Shown: piece by piece, positions 24,778 through 34,200 of the stretch
Position numbering within the stretch: position 1 is the first letter of the stretch
Layout: the number at the start of each line of letters is the position of its first letter
Origin: an uncultured Acidobacteriia bacterium
GTDB taxonomy: Bacteria > Acidobacteriota > Terriglobia > Bryobacterales > Bryobacteraceae
Assembly (NCBI GenBank): GCA_903900705.1
Contig: CAIUOG010000104.1
Coordinates: 1 to 64,000, forward strand
Direction of reading: 5' to 3'
Length of the DNA: 64,000 nucleotides
Notes under the pieces: model-generated
The model's input: only the letters and a program-made list of their open reading frames with translations
Database searches by the model: none
Told to the model about the DNA's origin: nothing
Translations under genes and position numbers: made by a program

Positions 24778-25134
24778 TTACTTCGCGTCAGAGATGGGCA
24801 GCAGATTCGAGGAGATACCGCCCCAGCCCTGAACCGACTTCAGGTAGTAGCCCTTTTCATCCTTACCGAAACTGATGCTGGCTTTGTCCGAAGTGGAATC
24901 TCCGGCGACGGAGCCAAGCACCATCACTCCGCCCTTGTTTCCCTTGATGGTGATCACGCCGGATTCCTCTTCACTGACGGTGTATTCGCCCGCGGGAAGA
25001 GTGTTCTTACCCGCCTTGAAGGCGAAGGGAACGTTGACGTGAATCGGATTGATTTCCGCGGCGCAAGCGGGTAACGCAGAGCCGGCGACAGCAATGATGG
25101 AGAACGCCAGAAGCGTCCGGATGTTCTTAGTCAT
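24778..25134 (-). CDS. Small exported protein of unknown function
   Basis: The 118-aa protein has a clear Sec signal (IRTLLAFSIIAVAGSALPACA) followed by HVNVPFAFKAGKNTLPAGEYTVSE and a GGVMVLG strand. The ATG at 25134 has AAGGA 8 nt upstream. The mature part (about 90 residues) looks like a small beta-barrel. Such short exported proteins with a VPFxFxAGxxxLPAGxYxV core are, from memory, abundant in Acidobacteriota and uncharacterised. The upstream 447 nt contain no other clear gene, so its leader may be long. Confidence 0.8.
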   Translation of the reverse strand: MTKNIRTLLAFSIIAVAGSALPACAAEINPIHVNVPFAFKAGKNTLPAGEYTVSEEESGVITIKGNKGGVMVLGSVAGDSTSDKASISFGKDEKGYYLKSVQGWGGISSNLLPISDAK

Positions 25135-25257
25135 AGTATTTTCCTTTTCGTTTCCGTGTATATTTCCGTGCGGTAAGACAGTGGTATTCGGCTTACCCGC
25201 CGGATGGATCTAAGTGGCTCACTCCCGCATACGCAGGTGACACTGCGCAGCGTGTGA

Positions 25258-25407
25258 TCAACTGTTCCCGTCAGCACAGACACGTGGCCTGCGGACTGCA
25301 CGGCGCGGGATATCCAGACATGGGATGTGCTCTCCGAAGAGAGCCTCCTCTGAGAGAGGAGTTACAGCAGGTTCAGGACACGCGTGGGTCAGGAACCGGA
25401 TTGACAT
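25258..25407 (-). CDS. Doubtful 49-aa ORF
   Basis: An ATG at 25407 opens 49 codons (MSIRFLTHACPEPAV...). The frame overlaps two hairpins at 25329-25361 and has only a weak GAAGAG upstream. No family is recognised and no coding bias is evident, so it may be a chance frame inside an untranslated leader. Confidence 0.2.
   Translation of the reverse strand: MSIRFLTHACPEPAVTPLSEEALFGEHIPCLDIPRRAVRRPRVCADGNS
25329..25361 (-). other. Two adjacent perfect hairpins, one with a UUCG loop
   Basis: Read on the minus strand, CTCCTCT-CTC-AGAGGAG (25361-25345) is followed directly by GCTCTC-TTCG-GAGAGC (25344-25329). Both stems are perfect and touch each other. No T run follows, so this is not an ordinary terminator. 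It lies about 200 nt upstream of the small exported-protein gene. Confidence 0.55.
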
Positions 25408-25581
25408 CGGCAGCTCTTCAGTGGAGTGCGTTTGTCTTTCATGATTGAAGTATAAAGCCTGAGAGGACCGGAGCACCAATCGGAAATTTCTATCCGGCGC
25501 ATAGTTACGATTCCAAGTATAAGATTAATAAGCTTTTAACGAATCCGGACGGAGCCAGGAAGCATCCAAAGCGGGAGCTGA

Positions 25582-26013
25582 CTAGTGGCTGGAACGGGCC
25601 CGTTCGAGGATCTTATCGGCAAGTTGGCGGGGCGCGTCCACATTCTCCAGCAGAACATGCCCGGTTGCGCCGGCATTTTCGATCCGCACGGAACCCACAT
25701 TGAAAACCCTGTTGCCGAGAGACTGAGTAACAACAACATCCTGCACGTAAGGCAGCATCAGGGTGCGCGTGGAGCGCGAAATAATTCCGGTCTCGATGCG
25801 GATGCGATCCCGCGTGAGAACCGTCAGGGTGGCCCTGATCTGAATCCATTGGTAAAGGGGAATGAAAAGCAGGAGCGTTACGGCAAGGGGAAGCCAGAAA
25901 GTATGCACCTTGTCGAACAGCAGAGCGCCCCACGCCAGAAGGGCGAGCGCGCTGATGGCTATGGCGCCGGCGCGCACGAACTTCACGGTGGGGCGAATTT
26001 CGATTTCTTCCAC
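25582..26013 (-). CDS. Bacterial PH-domain membrane protein (YdbS/YdbT-like)
   Basis: I use the GTG at 26013 (VEEIEIRPTVKFVRAGAI), 10 nt after the stop of the dehydrogenase gene, giving 143 aa. The longer frame to 26148 overlaps that gene and its extra residues look non-coding. Two adjacent hydrophobic helices (about residues 15-55) are followed by a bPH2 domain: LTRDRIRIETGIISRSTRTLMLPYVQDV and GNRVFNVGSVRIENAG. Such proteins are uncharacterised membrane-associated modules. Its position at the end of the apionate-type operon may be read-through, and a role in the pathway is not implied. Confidence 0.75.
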   Translation of the reverse strand: MEEIEIRPTVKFVRAGAIAISALALLAWGALLFDKVHTFWLPLAVTLLLFIPLYQWIQIRATLTVLTRDRIRIETGIISRSTRTLMLPYVQDVVVTQSLGNRVFNVGSVRIENAGATGHVLLENVDAPRQLADKILERARSSH

Positions 26014-26023
26014 GAGGGTTATG

Positions 26024-26866
26024 TTAGCGTACGGGCGGCGTCGTGATTTTGCGGATACTTTCGGCAATTGCCCCGGGTTCGAAAACGCTTTTCCAGTCTG
26101 GACGGAAGAGGCTCTGCTTCGCTTCATCGATGGCTTTGAGCGCGCCATCGGAGAAGGTTGCGCCTTCGAAGAGACGGAACACGATGCCCAATTCCACTTT
26201 GAGGTGGCCGAGCAGGAAATCGCGCGCGGCGGCCTCGGGCACGCCGAGCCTCACAGCTTCATCCATCGCCTCGCCCACGATGGTGAGACAGGTGCCGAGT
26301 ACGGTTTCGGAAAGGACCGGTTCGAGAATCGCCATTTGATCCGCGGTGCAGCGATGGGATGTCACGACCGGCGCATAAATGGCCCGTGCGATGTCTTCAC
26401 CGAGCGCATAGGCCTCTTCCGGCCCCTGCACGAGTGAGCAGACGATATTCTGGCGCGCGTGGACGCCGCCGAAGAAATCGAGCTGCGCGTTCTCTTCCGT
26501 TTCGCCGCCAAATACAGAGGGATGGCACGGGTGGGTCACGAAGTAAGTGAGATCGTCGCGCTGTGGGAGGTGGCCGGAAAGAGGCGCGGCGATATCGAGC
26601 GCGATGAGCATCATGCCCGGGCGGAAGTGGGCATCGAGCGAAGCGGTCACCGTGCCGATGCGGTTATCCGGCAGGGCGAGAATCACAGCGTCTGAGCCGG
26701 CGACAGCCTCCTCGGGGGAAACGGCGCTGAGGCCGCGCCGGGCCAGGGCGGCGCGGCCCTTATCGCTCACTTCGGCATAGCGCACGGAGTAGCTGGTTTT
26801 CAGCAGATTATCGGTGATGCGGCAGCCCATCTTGCCGCCGGCGCCGAGGAGTGCAATGGTTGTCAT
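26024..26866 (-). CDS. apnO: PGDH_C-type dehydrogenase, candidate D-apionate oxidoisomerase ApnO
   Basis: The 280-aa protein has an N-terminal Rossmann motif (IALLGAGGKMG, residues 4-14) with VILALPDN and a helical C-terminal domain of the phosphogluconate-dehydrogenase-C type, including HPCHPSVFGGET. In the literature (recalled, not searched), ApnO oxidises and rearranges D-apionate to 3-oxo-isoapionate with NAD. It belongs to this family and is encoded with a DUF1537 kinase and a RuBisCO-like protein. Here the start overlaps the kinase stop by ATGA (26863-26866), exactly that gene company. Assignment rests on family plus context. Another sugar-acid dehydrogenase is the alternative. Confidence 0.7.
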   Translation of the reverse strand: MTTIALLGAGGKMGCRITDNLLKTSYSVRYAEVSDKGRAALARRGLSAVSPEEAVAGSDAVILALPDNRIGTVTASLDAHFRPGMMLIALDIAAPLSGHLPQRDDLTYFVTHPCHPSVFGGETEENAQLDFFGGVHARQNIVCSLVQGPEEAYALGEDIARAIYAPVVTSHRCTADQMAILEPVLSETVLGTCLTIVGEAMDEAVRLGVPEAAARDFLLGHLKVELGIVFRLFEGATFSDGALKAIDEAKQSLFRPDWKSVFEPGAIAESIRKITTPPVR

Positions 26867-28164
26867 CTATTTCCTTTCTGAATTGCAAGTCCGGTCCGGA
26901 CCATTTCGAAGAACTCCGGCGGGCCCACCTGGCCGCCTTTCAGGACGAGTTCGAGACCGTCCACCAAAGGGTCTGACGAATAGCCGCGGCAGAGTGGCGC
27001 GCCGGGCGAAAGCAGCCCCGCGAACGTCAGGGCTTCCATGCCAAGCCGGCGGACGGCGTGGCTGGAGGTATCGCCACCGGCAACAAGGGCGCGGCGCACG
27101 CCGGAGCGCCGGATGAGTTCGAGCAAAAGCGAACCCAAATGGCGGCCCAATGCTTCGCCACGCAAGGCTCCGCCGCGAGGCGGGCCAGCGCAGTCGGCGG
27201 GGCCGAGCGCGCTATAAAGAACCACGTTGCGGCCTGCCGTGAGAGCCGCCGTGGCGGCGGGGAGCACATCGTCACCGGCCACCCGGAAGCCCGCATAGCC
27301 GTGTTCCATCGCCCAGCGGAGCTGCGCTTCGGTGGCTGGCGAGCAACTGCCGCTGATGACGATCAAGCGGTCCACCGGCGCAACCGGAGGGGGCAGAACG
27401 ACCGGTGGAAGCATACCGAGTGAGCGCCAGTGCAGCATGAGGGCATGGGTGAGGCCGGAACTACCGAGGCAGAACAGGGGAGCTGCCGTGCGATGGCTCC
27501 AGATCAGGCGACCAGCCTCTTCGATGGAAGGTTCGAGAAGTCCGTCAAACAGGACCGCGTCGGGAGAGGCGGCGAGGGCGTCTTCCAGAAAAGCTTCGCC
27601 CAGACCGCTTTCGAGCGCCACAATATCGACCAGGCCGATCCGCAGTGCCGTCTGTTTCGCGAGATGCAGCCGCAGATCCGCTTCGCCCATGGGGGTGACG
27701 GGATGGCGGCTCATGTTCGGGTGCCGGTCAATGCGATGGACCGCGCCGGCCGCGACGGCGAAGAGATTCCCGAACAAAACGTACCGCTTCAGATGCGGCG
27801 CAGCCATGGCGATGGGCACCCAGGGCGTGCCGAAAACGCGACGACCGATTTCCAGCGCGCGACCGATACTGCCGAATTCGGGCGAGCTATCGAAGGTGGA
27901 GCAAACCTTGTAATGGCAGAGGGGCGCACCGATGGCGCGAAGACTTTCGAGAACCGGCGGCAGGTGCGCGTCCATCCACTGCGGGCCGTGACTGCGGCTC
28001 TCGCCCGCAATGCCGATGGCCTGGCAGTCGGAGAAGCGGGCGAGCAGACGCGCATCCGGCGGATCAGGAAACAGCACGCTTTTGAGACCGCGGGAGGCGA
28101 CGGCTTCGAGCGCATCGGTGGAGCCGGTGAAATCGTCTCCATACCAGCTGTACAAAGGACTCAT
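26863..28164 (-). CDS. oiaK: DUF1537 four-carbon/branched acid-sugar kinase, candidate OiaK
   Basis: The start is ATG 28164 (MSPLYSWYGDDFTGSTDALEA), which overlaps the upstream stop as ATGA; the longer frame is shadow. The 433-aa protein has the N-terminal substrate domain (GDDFTGSTD) and the C-terminal nucleotide-binding domain (VAGGDTSSHAVRRLG and LVLKGGQVG). These define the YgbK/DUF1537 kinase family, which phosphorylates tetronates and, in apiose catabolism, 3-oxo-isoapionate. Sandwiched between an ApnO-like dehydrogenase and a RuBisCO-like protein, the OiaK role is the best fit. The product would be 3-oxo-isoapionate 4-phosphate, the substrate of the neighbour. No biochemical specificity can be read from sequence. 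Confidence 0.75.
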   Translation of the reverse strand: MSPLYSWYGDDFTGSTDALEAVASRGLKSVLFPDPPDARLLARFSDCQAIGIAGESRSHGPQWMDAHLPPVLESLRAIGAPLCHYKVCSTFDSSPEFGSIGRALEIGRRVFGTPWVPIAMAAPHLKRYVLFGNLFAVAAGAVHRIDRHPNMSRHPVTPMGEADLRLHLAKQTALRIGLVDIVALESGLGEAFLEDALAASPDAVLFDGLLEPSIEEAGRLIWSHRTAAPLFCLGSSGLTHALMLHWRSLGMLPPVVLPPPVAPVDRLIVISGSCSPATEAQLRWAMEHGYAGFRVAGDDVLPAATAALTAGRNVVLYSALGPADCAGPPRGGALRGEALGRHLGSLLLELIRRSGVRRALVAGGDTSSHAVRRLGMEALTFAGLLSPGAPLCRGYSSDPLVDGLELVLKGGQVGPPEFFEMVRTGLAIQKGNR

Positions 28165-29432
28165 GAGGCGAAGGTTTGCAGCGCTTCCCGCAGTTCCCGG
28201 TTCGACTGCGCGTACTGCCGCGGCGGCACTCCCGCAAGCGCGGCTTCCCAGGCCTGATGAATGGCGCGCACGCCCGCCGCGACGCCGCCGGGGTGCCCCA
28301 TGATGCCGCCACCGCAGGCAAAAATCAGGTCGGTCGATTGCAGTGCCGCCCAGGTTCCGGACGCCTGATTGACGGATTGTCCGGAGGAGAAGACGGGCAT
28401 GATTTCGCAGCCGCGGCCGGGCGCATCGAACATGGGCGTGAGGCATTCCCGGGCGGACGCAATCACCGAGGCATCGTCCTCACAGAACTTGTTGGCGAGA
28501 CCGTTGACGTGCATGTGGTCCACACCGGCCAGACGCCAGAGCTTCTGGTACGCGATGTAGCTGATCCCGATGGCAGGGGAGCGGCCATAAATGCCCCAGC
28601 CGTTGCGGTGGCAGTGAATGGCAAGCCGCGCATGGCGGCGCAGATGGACCAGCGCGGGGAGGCCGATGCTGTTGGCGCTGATCATGACGCAGGTGCCGCC
28701 GGCCGCTTCCACTGCATCGTGGCGCGCCAGCATTTCATCAATCTCGCCCGTGATGTTGCAGGCGTACATGACCTTGCGGCCGGTGCGATCGGCGTGACGA
28801 TTGATTACGTCCATGACGGCCGCGAGGCGCTCGGAAAAAGGGCAATGCGGACCATCGGCCTGGAGTTCGTCATCTTTGATGAAGTCGATGCCGCCGTCGG
28901 CGAGGGAATCGACCATGGCGGCGGTAGCGGCGGGGGAGAGGCCGACGCTCGGTTTGATGATGGTGCCGACGAGGGGACGGTGCGGCACACCGGTGAGTGC
29001 CCGCGTACCGGCCACACCGAATTGCGGGCCCTGATAGCGATCCAGAAACGAGGGCGGCAGTTTCAGATCGAGCAGTTTCAGGCCCGAAAACGGCTTCAGT
29101 TCAAACAGATTGCCGGCCACGGTGGCGACCACATTGGGCAGGGAATTCCCCATATTGGAGAGCGGCCAGGACAGTTCGACTTCGGCGCGACGCCAGACAT
29201 TGAGGCCCTTGGGCTTCCCCGCCCCGGGCAGCGAGGGCGCGTCCACCACGTCCAATGGCTGAATGCTTTCGACGCGCGCGGCATGGGCTTCGCGGAGTTC
29301 ATCGGTTTCGCCGGCGACGCGGATGAAGGTGCCGGTGGATTGCTCACCCGCCATGACCTGCGCGGCGTAGTCGAGTGGAAATGCGGTTTCAATCCAGTAG
29401 CGGGCGGAGAGACGCCCTGACGGCGAGGTCAT
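28161..29432 (-). CDS. oiaX: RuBisCO-like protein, candidate 3-oxo-isoapionate-4-phosphate transcarboxylase/hydrolase OiaX
   Basis: The 423-aa protein is a RuBisCO large-chain family member (form IV). GTIIKPSVGLSP corresponds to the first active-site Lys loop. DFIKDDELQ keeps the carbamylated Lys and the Asp and Glu metal ligands. HCHRNGWG supplies the active-site His, and GGGIMGHPGG forms the phosphate-binding end. It is not a carbon-fixing enzyme in this context. In D-apiose catabolism (recalled) OiaX splits 3-oxo-isoapionate 4-phosphate to 3-phosphoglycerate and glycolate. First gene of the coupled operon oiaX-oiaK-apnO, divergent from a GH127 gene with 45 nt between starts. Confidence 0.8.
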   Translation of the reverse strand: MTSPSGRLSARYWIETAFPLDYAAQVMAGEQSTGTFIRVAGETDELREAHAARVESIQPLDVVDAPSLPGAGKPKGLNVWRRAEVELSWPLSNMGNSLPNVVATVAGNLFELKPFSGLKLLDLKLPPSFLDRYQGPQFGVAGTRALTGVPHRPLVGTIIKPSVGLSPAATAAMVDSLADGGIDFIKDDELQADGPHCPFSERLAAVMDVINRHADRTGRKVMYACNITGEIDEMLARHDAVEAAGGTCVMISANSIGLPALVHLRRHARLAIHCHRNGWGIYGRSPAIGISYIAYQKLWRLAGVDHMHVNGLANKFCEDDASVIASARECLTPMFDAPGRGCEIMPVFSSGQSVNQASGTWAALQSTDLIFACGGGIMGHPGGVAAGVRAIHQAWEAALAGVPPRQYAQSNRELREALQTFAS

Positions 29433-29477
29433 CGGCGGCCATCATAACATCCGGGCGTGATAGCATCCGGCAGAGCG

Positions 29478-31226
29478 ATGCAAACAAGACGAACTTTCCT
29501 GCAAACAGCGCCGGGGCTTTCCGTGGCAGCCGCCCTGTTGCCAAAGCGGATGAGGGCCGCGGGAAGCGCGCCGCGCGAGCAACTGCGGGAGTTCGGGTAC
29601 GGCGCGGTACGCCTCACGGGGGGCCCGTTACAGCGCCAGTATGATCATCTGCATCAGCACTATCTGGGGCTCGACAACGACCGCATTCTGAAGGTCTACC
29701 GGCAGCGCGCCGGACTGCCCGCGCCGGGCGACGACATGGGCGGCTGGTATGACGCGGATGGGTTTGTGCCGGGCCATACCATTGGGCAGTATATCTCCGG
29801 TTTGGCGCGTTTTCACAAGGGCACGGGCGACCCGGCGGCGGCCGCGAAGGCCCGGGCACTGGCGGAAGGCTACATCGCGACGCTGGGCCCGAACGGTTAC
29901 CCGTACGCAAGCGAGAAAGGGGCGACGACCTGGCCCTGCTACATCCTCGATAAGTACGAGATCGGACTGATCGACGCCTATCGACTGGCGGGCGTTCAGG
30001 CCGCTAAAGACGCTTTGCCGCGGGTGATTCGCGGCGCCATCGGACATATTCCGGATCATACGTATGACCGCACGCCGGACAGCCCGAAGCAGGCGCCTTA
30101 TGACGAGCCTTACATCCTTTCTGAGAACCTCTTTCAGAGCTGGGAAGTGACCGGAGAACAACAGTTCTTCGACATGGCGAAGATGTATCTGCTGAATGCT
30201 GAATATTTCGAACCGCTGGCGCGCGGCGAAAACATTCTGCCCGGCAAGCATGCGTACAGCCATATGATCGCGCTGAGTTCGGCCGCGAAGGCTTATCTGG
30301 TGCTGGGGGATGAAAAGTATCTGGCGGCGATCCGGAATGCGTGGGACATGGTGGAGCAGACGCAGCAGTTTGCCTCCGGAGGGTCCGGCCCGAAGGAGGC
30401 GTTTGTGACGCCCCACGAGGGGAAACTGGGAGACGCCATCACCTCAACGCATGACCATTTCGAAACGCCGTGCGGCTGCTATGCGCAGGTGAAACTCGCG
30501 CGCTACCTGCTGCGGATCACCGGCGAGGGGCGTTATGGCGACGGCCTGGAGCGAGTGCTTTACAACACGGTACTGGGTGCCCGGGACCCCGATAACGACG
30601 GCAATTATTTCTATTACTCGAATTATCAGCCGGGGGCAAAGAAGGGCTACTATCACCGCAAGTGGTCGTGTTGTTCGGGTACGCTGGCGCAGGGGGTGGC
30701 GGATTATCCGGTGAATATTTACTTCCAATCGGCGAGCGCGCTGTATGTGAATTTATTCACACCTTCGGAAGTGCAATGGCAGACAGGGAACGTGCCGGTG
30801 AAACTGAGCCAGACCGGGGAGGGCGAAACACAGTTCTTCCGGGTGGAAACGGCAGCGCCGGTAACGTTCGAACTGCACGTCCGCGTGCCCGGCTGGGTGG
30901 AGGCCCCGCCGCGGGTCCGCGTGAACGGAAAGGCATTCGATGCCGACGCCGTGAAGGGCTTCCTGGTAGTGCGGAGGCACTGGAAATCGGGCGACCATGT
31001 GGAGGTGACGTTCCCTCGGAAGTGGCGACTGCAGGCGGTGGACGATAAGCATACGGACGTGGTGGCCATCATGCGAGGCCCGCTGATGTACGTGGAAACC
31101 GGTCAGCCCGTGGTTTCAGACAAGGTGCTGCCCGCTCTGCCGGCGGATCTCGATAAAGCCTCACTGACGCCGTTTCACGCGGTGAGGGAGCAGAGCTACA
31201 CAACCTACTTCCGGAAGCCCGCGTAA
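29478..31226 (+). CDS. GH127/DUF1680 glycoside hydrolase, Tat-exported
   Basis: The 582-aa protein starts at ATG 29478 with a Tat signal (QTRRTFLQTAPGLSVAAALL). The catalytic module is the GH127 (alpha/alpha)6 barrel. FETPCGCY and WSCCSGT supply the Glu and Cys residues that bind zinc in characterised beta-L-arabinofuranosidases of this family, with one Cys as nucleophile. A beta-rich C-terminal domain follows. GH127 includes beta-L-arabinofuranosidase and aceric-acid hydrolase of rhamnogalacturonan II. Divergent from the apionate-type operon and 63 nt before a TonB receptor, it probably releases sugars from plant polysaccharide in the periplasm. Confidence 0.88.
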   Translation: MQTRRTFLQTAPGLSVAAALLPKRMRAAGSAPREQLREFGYGAVRLTGGPLQRQYDHLHQHYLGLDNDRILKVYRQRAGLPAPGDDMGGWYDADGFVPGHTIGQYISGLARFHKGTGDPAAAAKARALAEGYIATLGPNGYPYASEKGATTWPCYILDKYEIGLIDAYRLAGVQAAKDALPRVIRGAIGHIPDHTYDRTPDSPKQAPYDEPYILSENLFQSWEVTGEQQFFDMAKMYLLNAEYFEPLARGENILPGKHAYSHMIALSSAAKAYLVLGDEKYLAAIRNAWDMVEQTQQFASGGSGPKEAFVTPHEGKLGDAITSTHDHFETPCGCYAQVKLARYLLRITGEGRYGDGLERVLYNTVLGARDPDNDGNYFYYSNYQPGAKKGYYHRKWSCCSGTLAQGVADYPVNIYFQSASALYVNLFTPSEVQWQTGNVPVKLSQTGEGETQFFRVETAAPVTFELHVRVPGWVEAPPRVRVNGKAFDADAVKGFLVVRRHWKSGDHVEVTFPRKWRLQAVDDKHTDVVAIMRGPLMYVETGQPVVSDKVLPALPADLDKASLTPFHAVREQSYTTYFRKPA

Positions 31227-31289
31227 AAGGTGATTCCAAATGGTAACGGCGGGGGAGCATGTTCCGCCTTGTCAGGGGTATACGTCACA

Positions 31290-34200
31290 ATGGGAATAAT
31301 GACAAAGACTGGCCTTCAGGCCTTACTCGCGATGGCTCTGGCCATGGTGTGTGGAAACCCTCTTTCCGCGCAGGTTTCAGCAGCCATATCGGGCAAAGTG
31401 AGCGACCCCACGGGTGGTCCCGTGGGCGCGGCGACAATCACGGTAAAAAGCGTGGAAAACGGCGCGGTGCGGGTGGTTGCATCGGACGACGCGGGAACAT
31501 TTCAGGTATCCTCGCTGCCGCTGGGACTGCAGGAAATCCGGGTGGAGAAGCAGGGCTTCAAGGCCGCGGTGCGGAATGGCATCAACCTGAAAGTTGGACA
31601 GGAAGCCGCCATTACGATCCAGCTGGAAGTGGGCGAGATCGCGCAGCAGGTGACGGTTTCCGAAGACGCGCCGGTGATTAACACGACGACGGCTTCGGTT
31701 TCCGGCGTGGTGGGGTCGCGGGAAGTGAAAGATCTGCCGCTCAATGGCCGCAGTTTCGACAACCTGATCACGCTGAATCCGGGCACCATCAGCTACGGGC
31801 TGAAGAGCGCCAACACGAGCACCAGCAATGGCAACACGTTCGCGGTGGCGGGGCGACGCCCGGCCGACAACATCGTGATGATGAACGGCATCGAATACAC
31901 AGGTTCCAGCCAGCTGGCCATCACGCCGGGCGGGGTGAGCGGTGAACTGCTGGGTATCGACGCGGTTCGTGAATTCAATGTGCTGACGGATGCGTATTCG
32001 GCGGAATACGGCAAGCGCGCCGGGGCGCAGGTCAGCGTGGTGACGCAATCGGGCACGAATTCAATTCACGGCAGCGTATTTGAGTTTCTGCGGAACAGCG
32101 CGCTGGACGCGCGGAATTTCTTCGATCAGGCGTTCGTGCCGCCGTTCCGGCGCAACCAGTTCGGTGGCGCACTGGGCGGGCCGCTGAAGAAAGACAAGCT
32201 GTTTCTGTTTGGCAATTATGAAGGTTTCCGGCAATCGCTCGCGCTGAGCAATGTGGCCGTGGTGCCGGATGCGCAGGCGCGGCTCGGCATCATCAACGGC
32301 GTGAAGGTGGCGAATCTGAATCCCGCGATGCTGAAGTTCATGTCGCTGTGGCCGGATGCCAACGGGCCTTCGCTGGGCGGGGGCACCGCGCTTTCGTACA
32401 ACAATCCACGACAGACCGTGCACGAAGACTTTGGCACGGCGCGCGCGGATTACACGGTGAGTGATCGTGATTCGGTATCCGCCGCCTACACGGTGGATGA
32501 GGGCACGGGGATTATCCCGCTGGCCGATCCGCTGTTCGGCTCCGCGCTGGGACTGACGAATCAGGTCGCGAGCGTGCAGGAAATCCATATCCTTTCGCCG
32601 CAGACGCTGAACACGCTGCGCGTTGGATTTTCGCGTGCGGCTTTCAATTTCGATTCCGACCCGCTCACGAACTTCCCGCCCGATCTGGCGTTCGTGGCGG
32701 GTGGAGGGCCGGGCGGCATCGTCATCGGTGGCGGCACCACGACGACCGGCGTTTCCGCGATTACGTCAGCCGGACCGAACAACGCCGCGAACGTGTGGAA
32801 CCGGCGCAATCTGTTCACGCTGTCTGACGGCGTGCAGATGACGCGCGGACGGCATCAGCTGAGCGCCGGCTTCTGGCTGCAGCGCGTGCAGGATAACGAG
32901 AATACGGCATCCCGCCGGCTGGGACAGGCCAGCTTCGCCAGCCTGCAGACGTTTCTGACCGGCATTTCGACGTCTTTCCAGGTAGTGCCTTCGCCCACGG
33001 AACTCGGCTGGCGCAGCGTGTTCGGCGCATGGTACGTGGAGGATTCAATCCGGCTGCGGAAGAATCTGACGCTGCAGATCGGCCTGCGCCATGAGTTCAC
33101 GAATGGCTGGAATGAAGTGGCGGGACGGGCCGCCAACTATGTGACGGATTCGTCCGGCGTGCTGCAGACGGCTCCGGTGGTGGGCAACGCCACATTCACG
33201 AAAAACAATGCGACAAAGCTTTTCGGACCGCGCGTTGGGCTCGCGTGGGATGTTTTCGGCACCGGTAAGACGTCTGTGCGCGCCGGCTACGGCACCTACT
33301 ACTCGCTGATTGACGACCTGAGCTTCCTGCTGAATTCCCTGCCCCCGTATAACTCGGCTGCGACCTATGCCAATGTCTCGCTGCCTTCGGTGATTCCGAT
33401 TGCGCCGGGCGTGCAGCCACCCGCCTCGTGCGGACCGGGCGTAGCCGCGCCCTGCAGCACCTTCGCGCCGCAGGGCATACAGGCGGATGCGAAGACGCCG
33501 GCGGTGCAGGAGTGGAATCTGCGGATCGAGCAGCAGATCACGGAGAATACGGCCCTGCGGGTGAGTTACGTGGGATCGTTCGGGTATCACGGACTGGTGA
33601 GCATCGATCCCAATACGGTGACGCCTCTGACTTGTGCGAACGCGGCAGGCTGCACGTCCGGCGGCACGGGCGCCACGCGCGGCCTTGTGGCACAGGGACA
33701 GCAGTACATTCCCGTCGCGGCCACACGGCCGAATCCGTATCTGGGCGCGGGATTCTTCTGGTATTCAGAAGGCAACAGCAGCTATAACTCGCTGCAGGTG
33801 GATGTGACGCGGCGTCTGACGCGCGGTCTGCAGGTGCGCGGCAACTTCACGTGGTCGAAGAATCTGGACATCAACTCGGCACTCACCGGCGCACAGGCCA
33901 ACAACCAGGCGCAGATGGTGATGGACCGGACGAACATCCGCCGGGACTGGGGTCTCTCCGCCCTGAACGTGACTGGCCAGGGCAGCATTTCCGCCCGCTA
34001 TGAATTGCCGTTCGGCAAGGGTCGCATAACGGGCGGCTGGCAACTGAACGGCATTGCGACCATGTTGAGCGGCTTCCCGTTTACGCCGCAGGATGGTTCG
34101 AACCGCTCAGGCGACGGGGATACGCGGAACCCGGACCGGCCGTCGCTGAACCCCGCATTCAGCGGCCCTGTGATTACGGGCAAGCCGAATCAGTGGTACA

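Larger units (their letters stand above)
25135..25581. other. 447-nt intergenic region
   Basis: It holds the leader of the small exported-protein gene, the two hairpins and the doubtful 49-aa ORF described above. An AT-rich part at about 25500-25540 and two TATACT hexamers on the minus strand (25449-25454, 25516-25521) could be -10 elements, but no matching -35 is convincing. I see no other gene. Confidence 0.6.
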
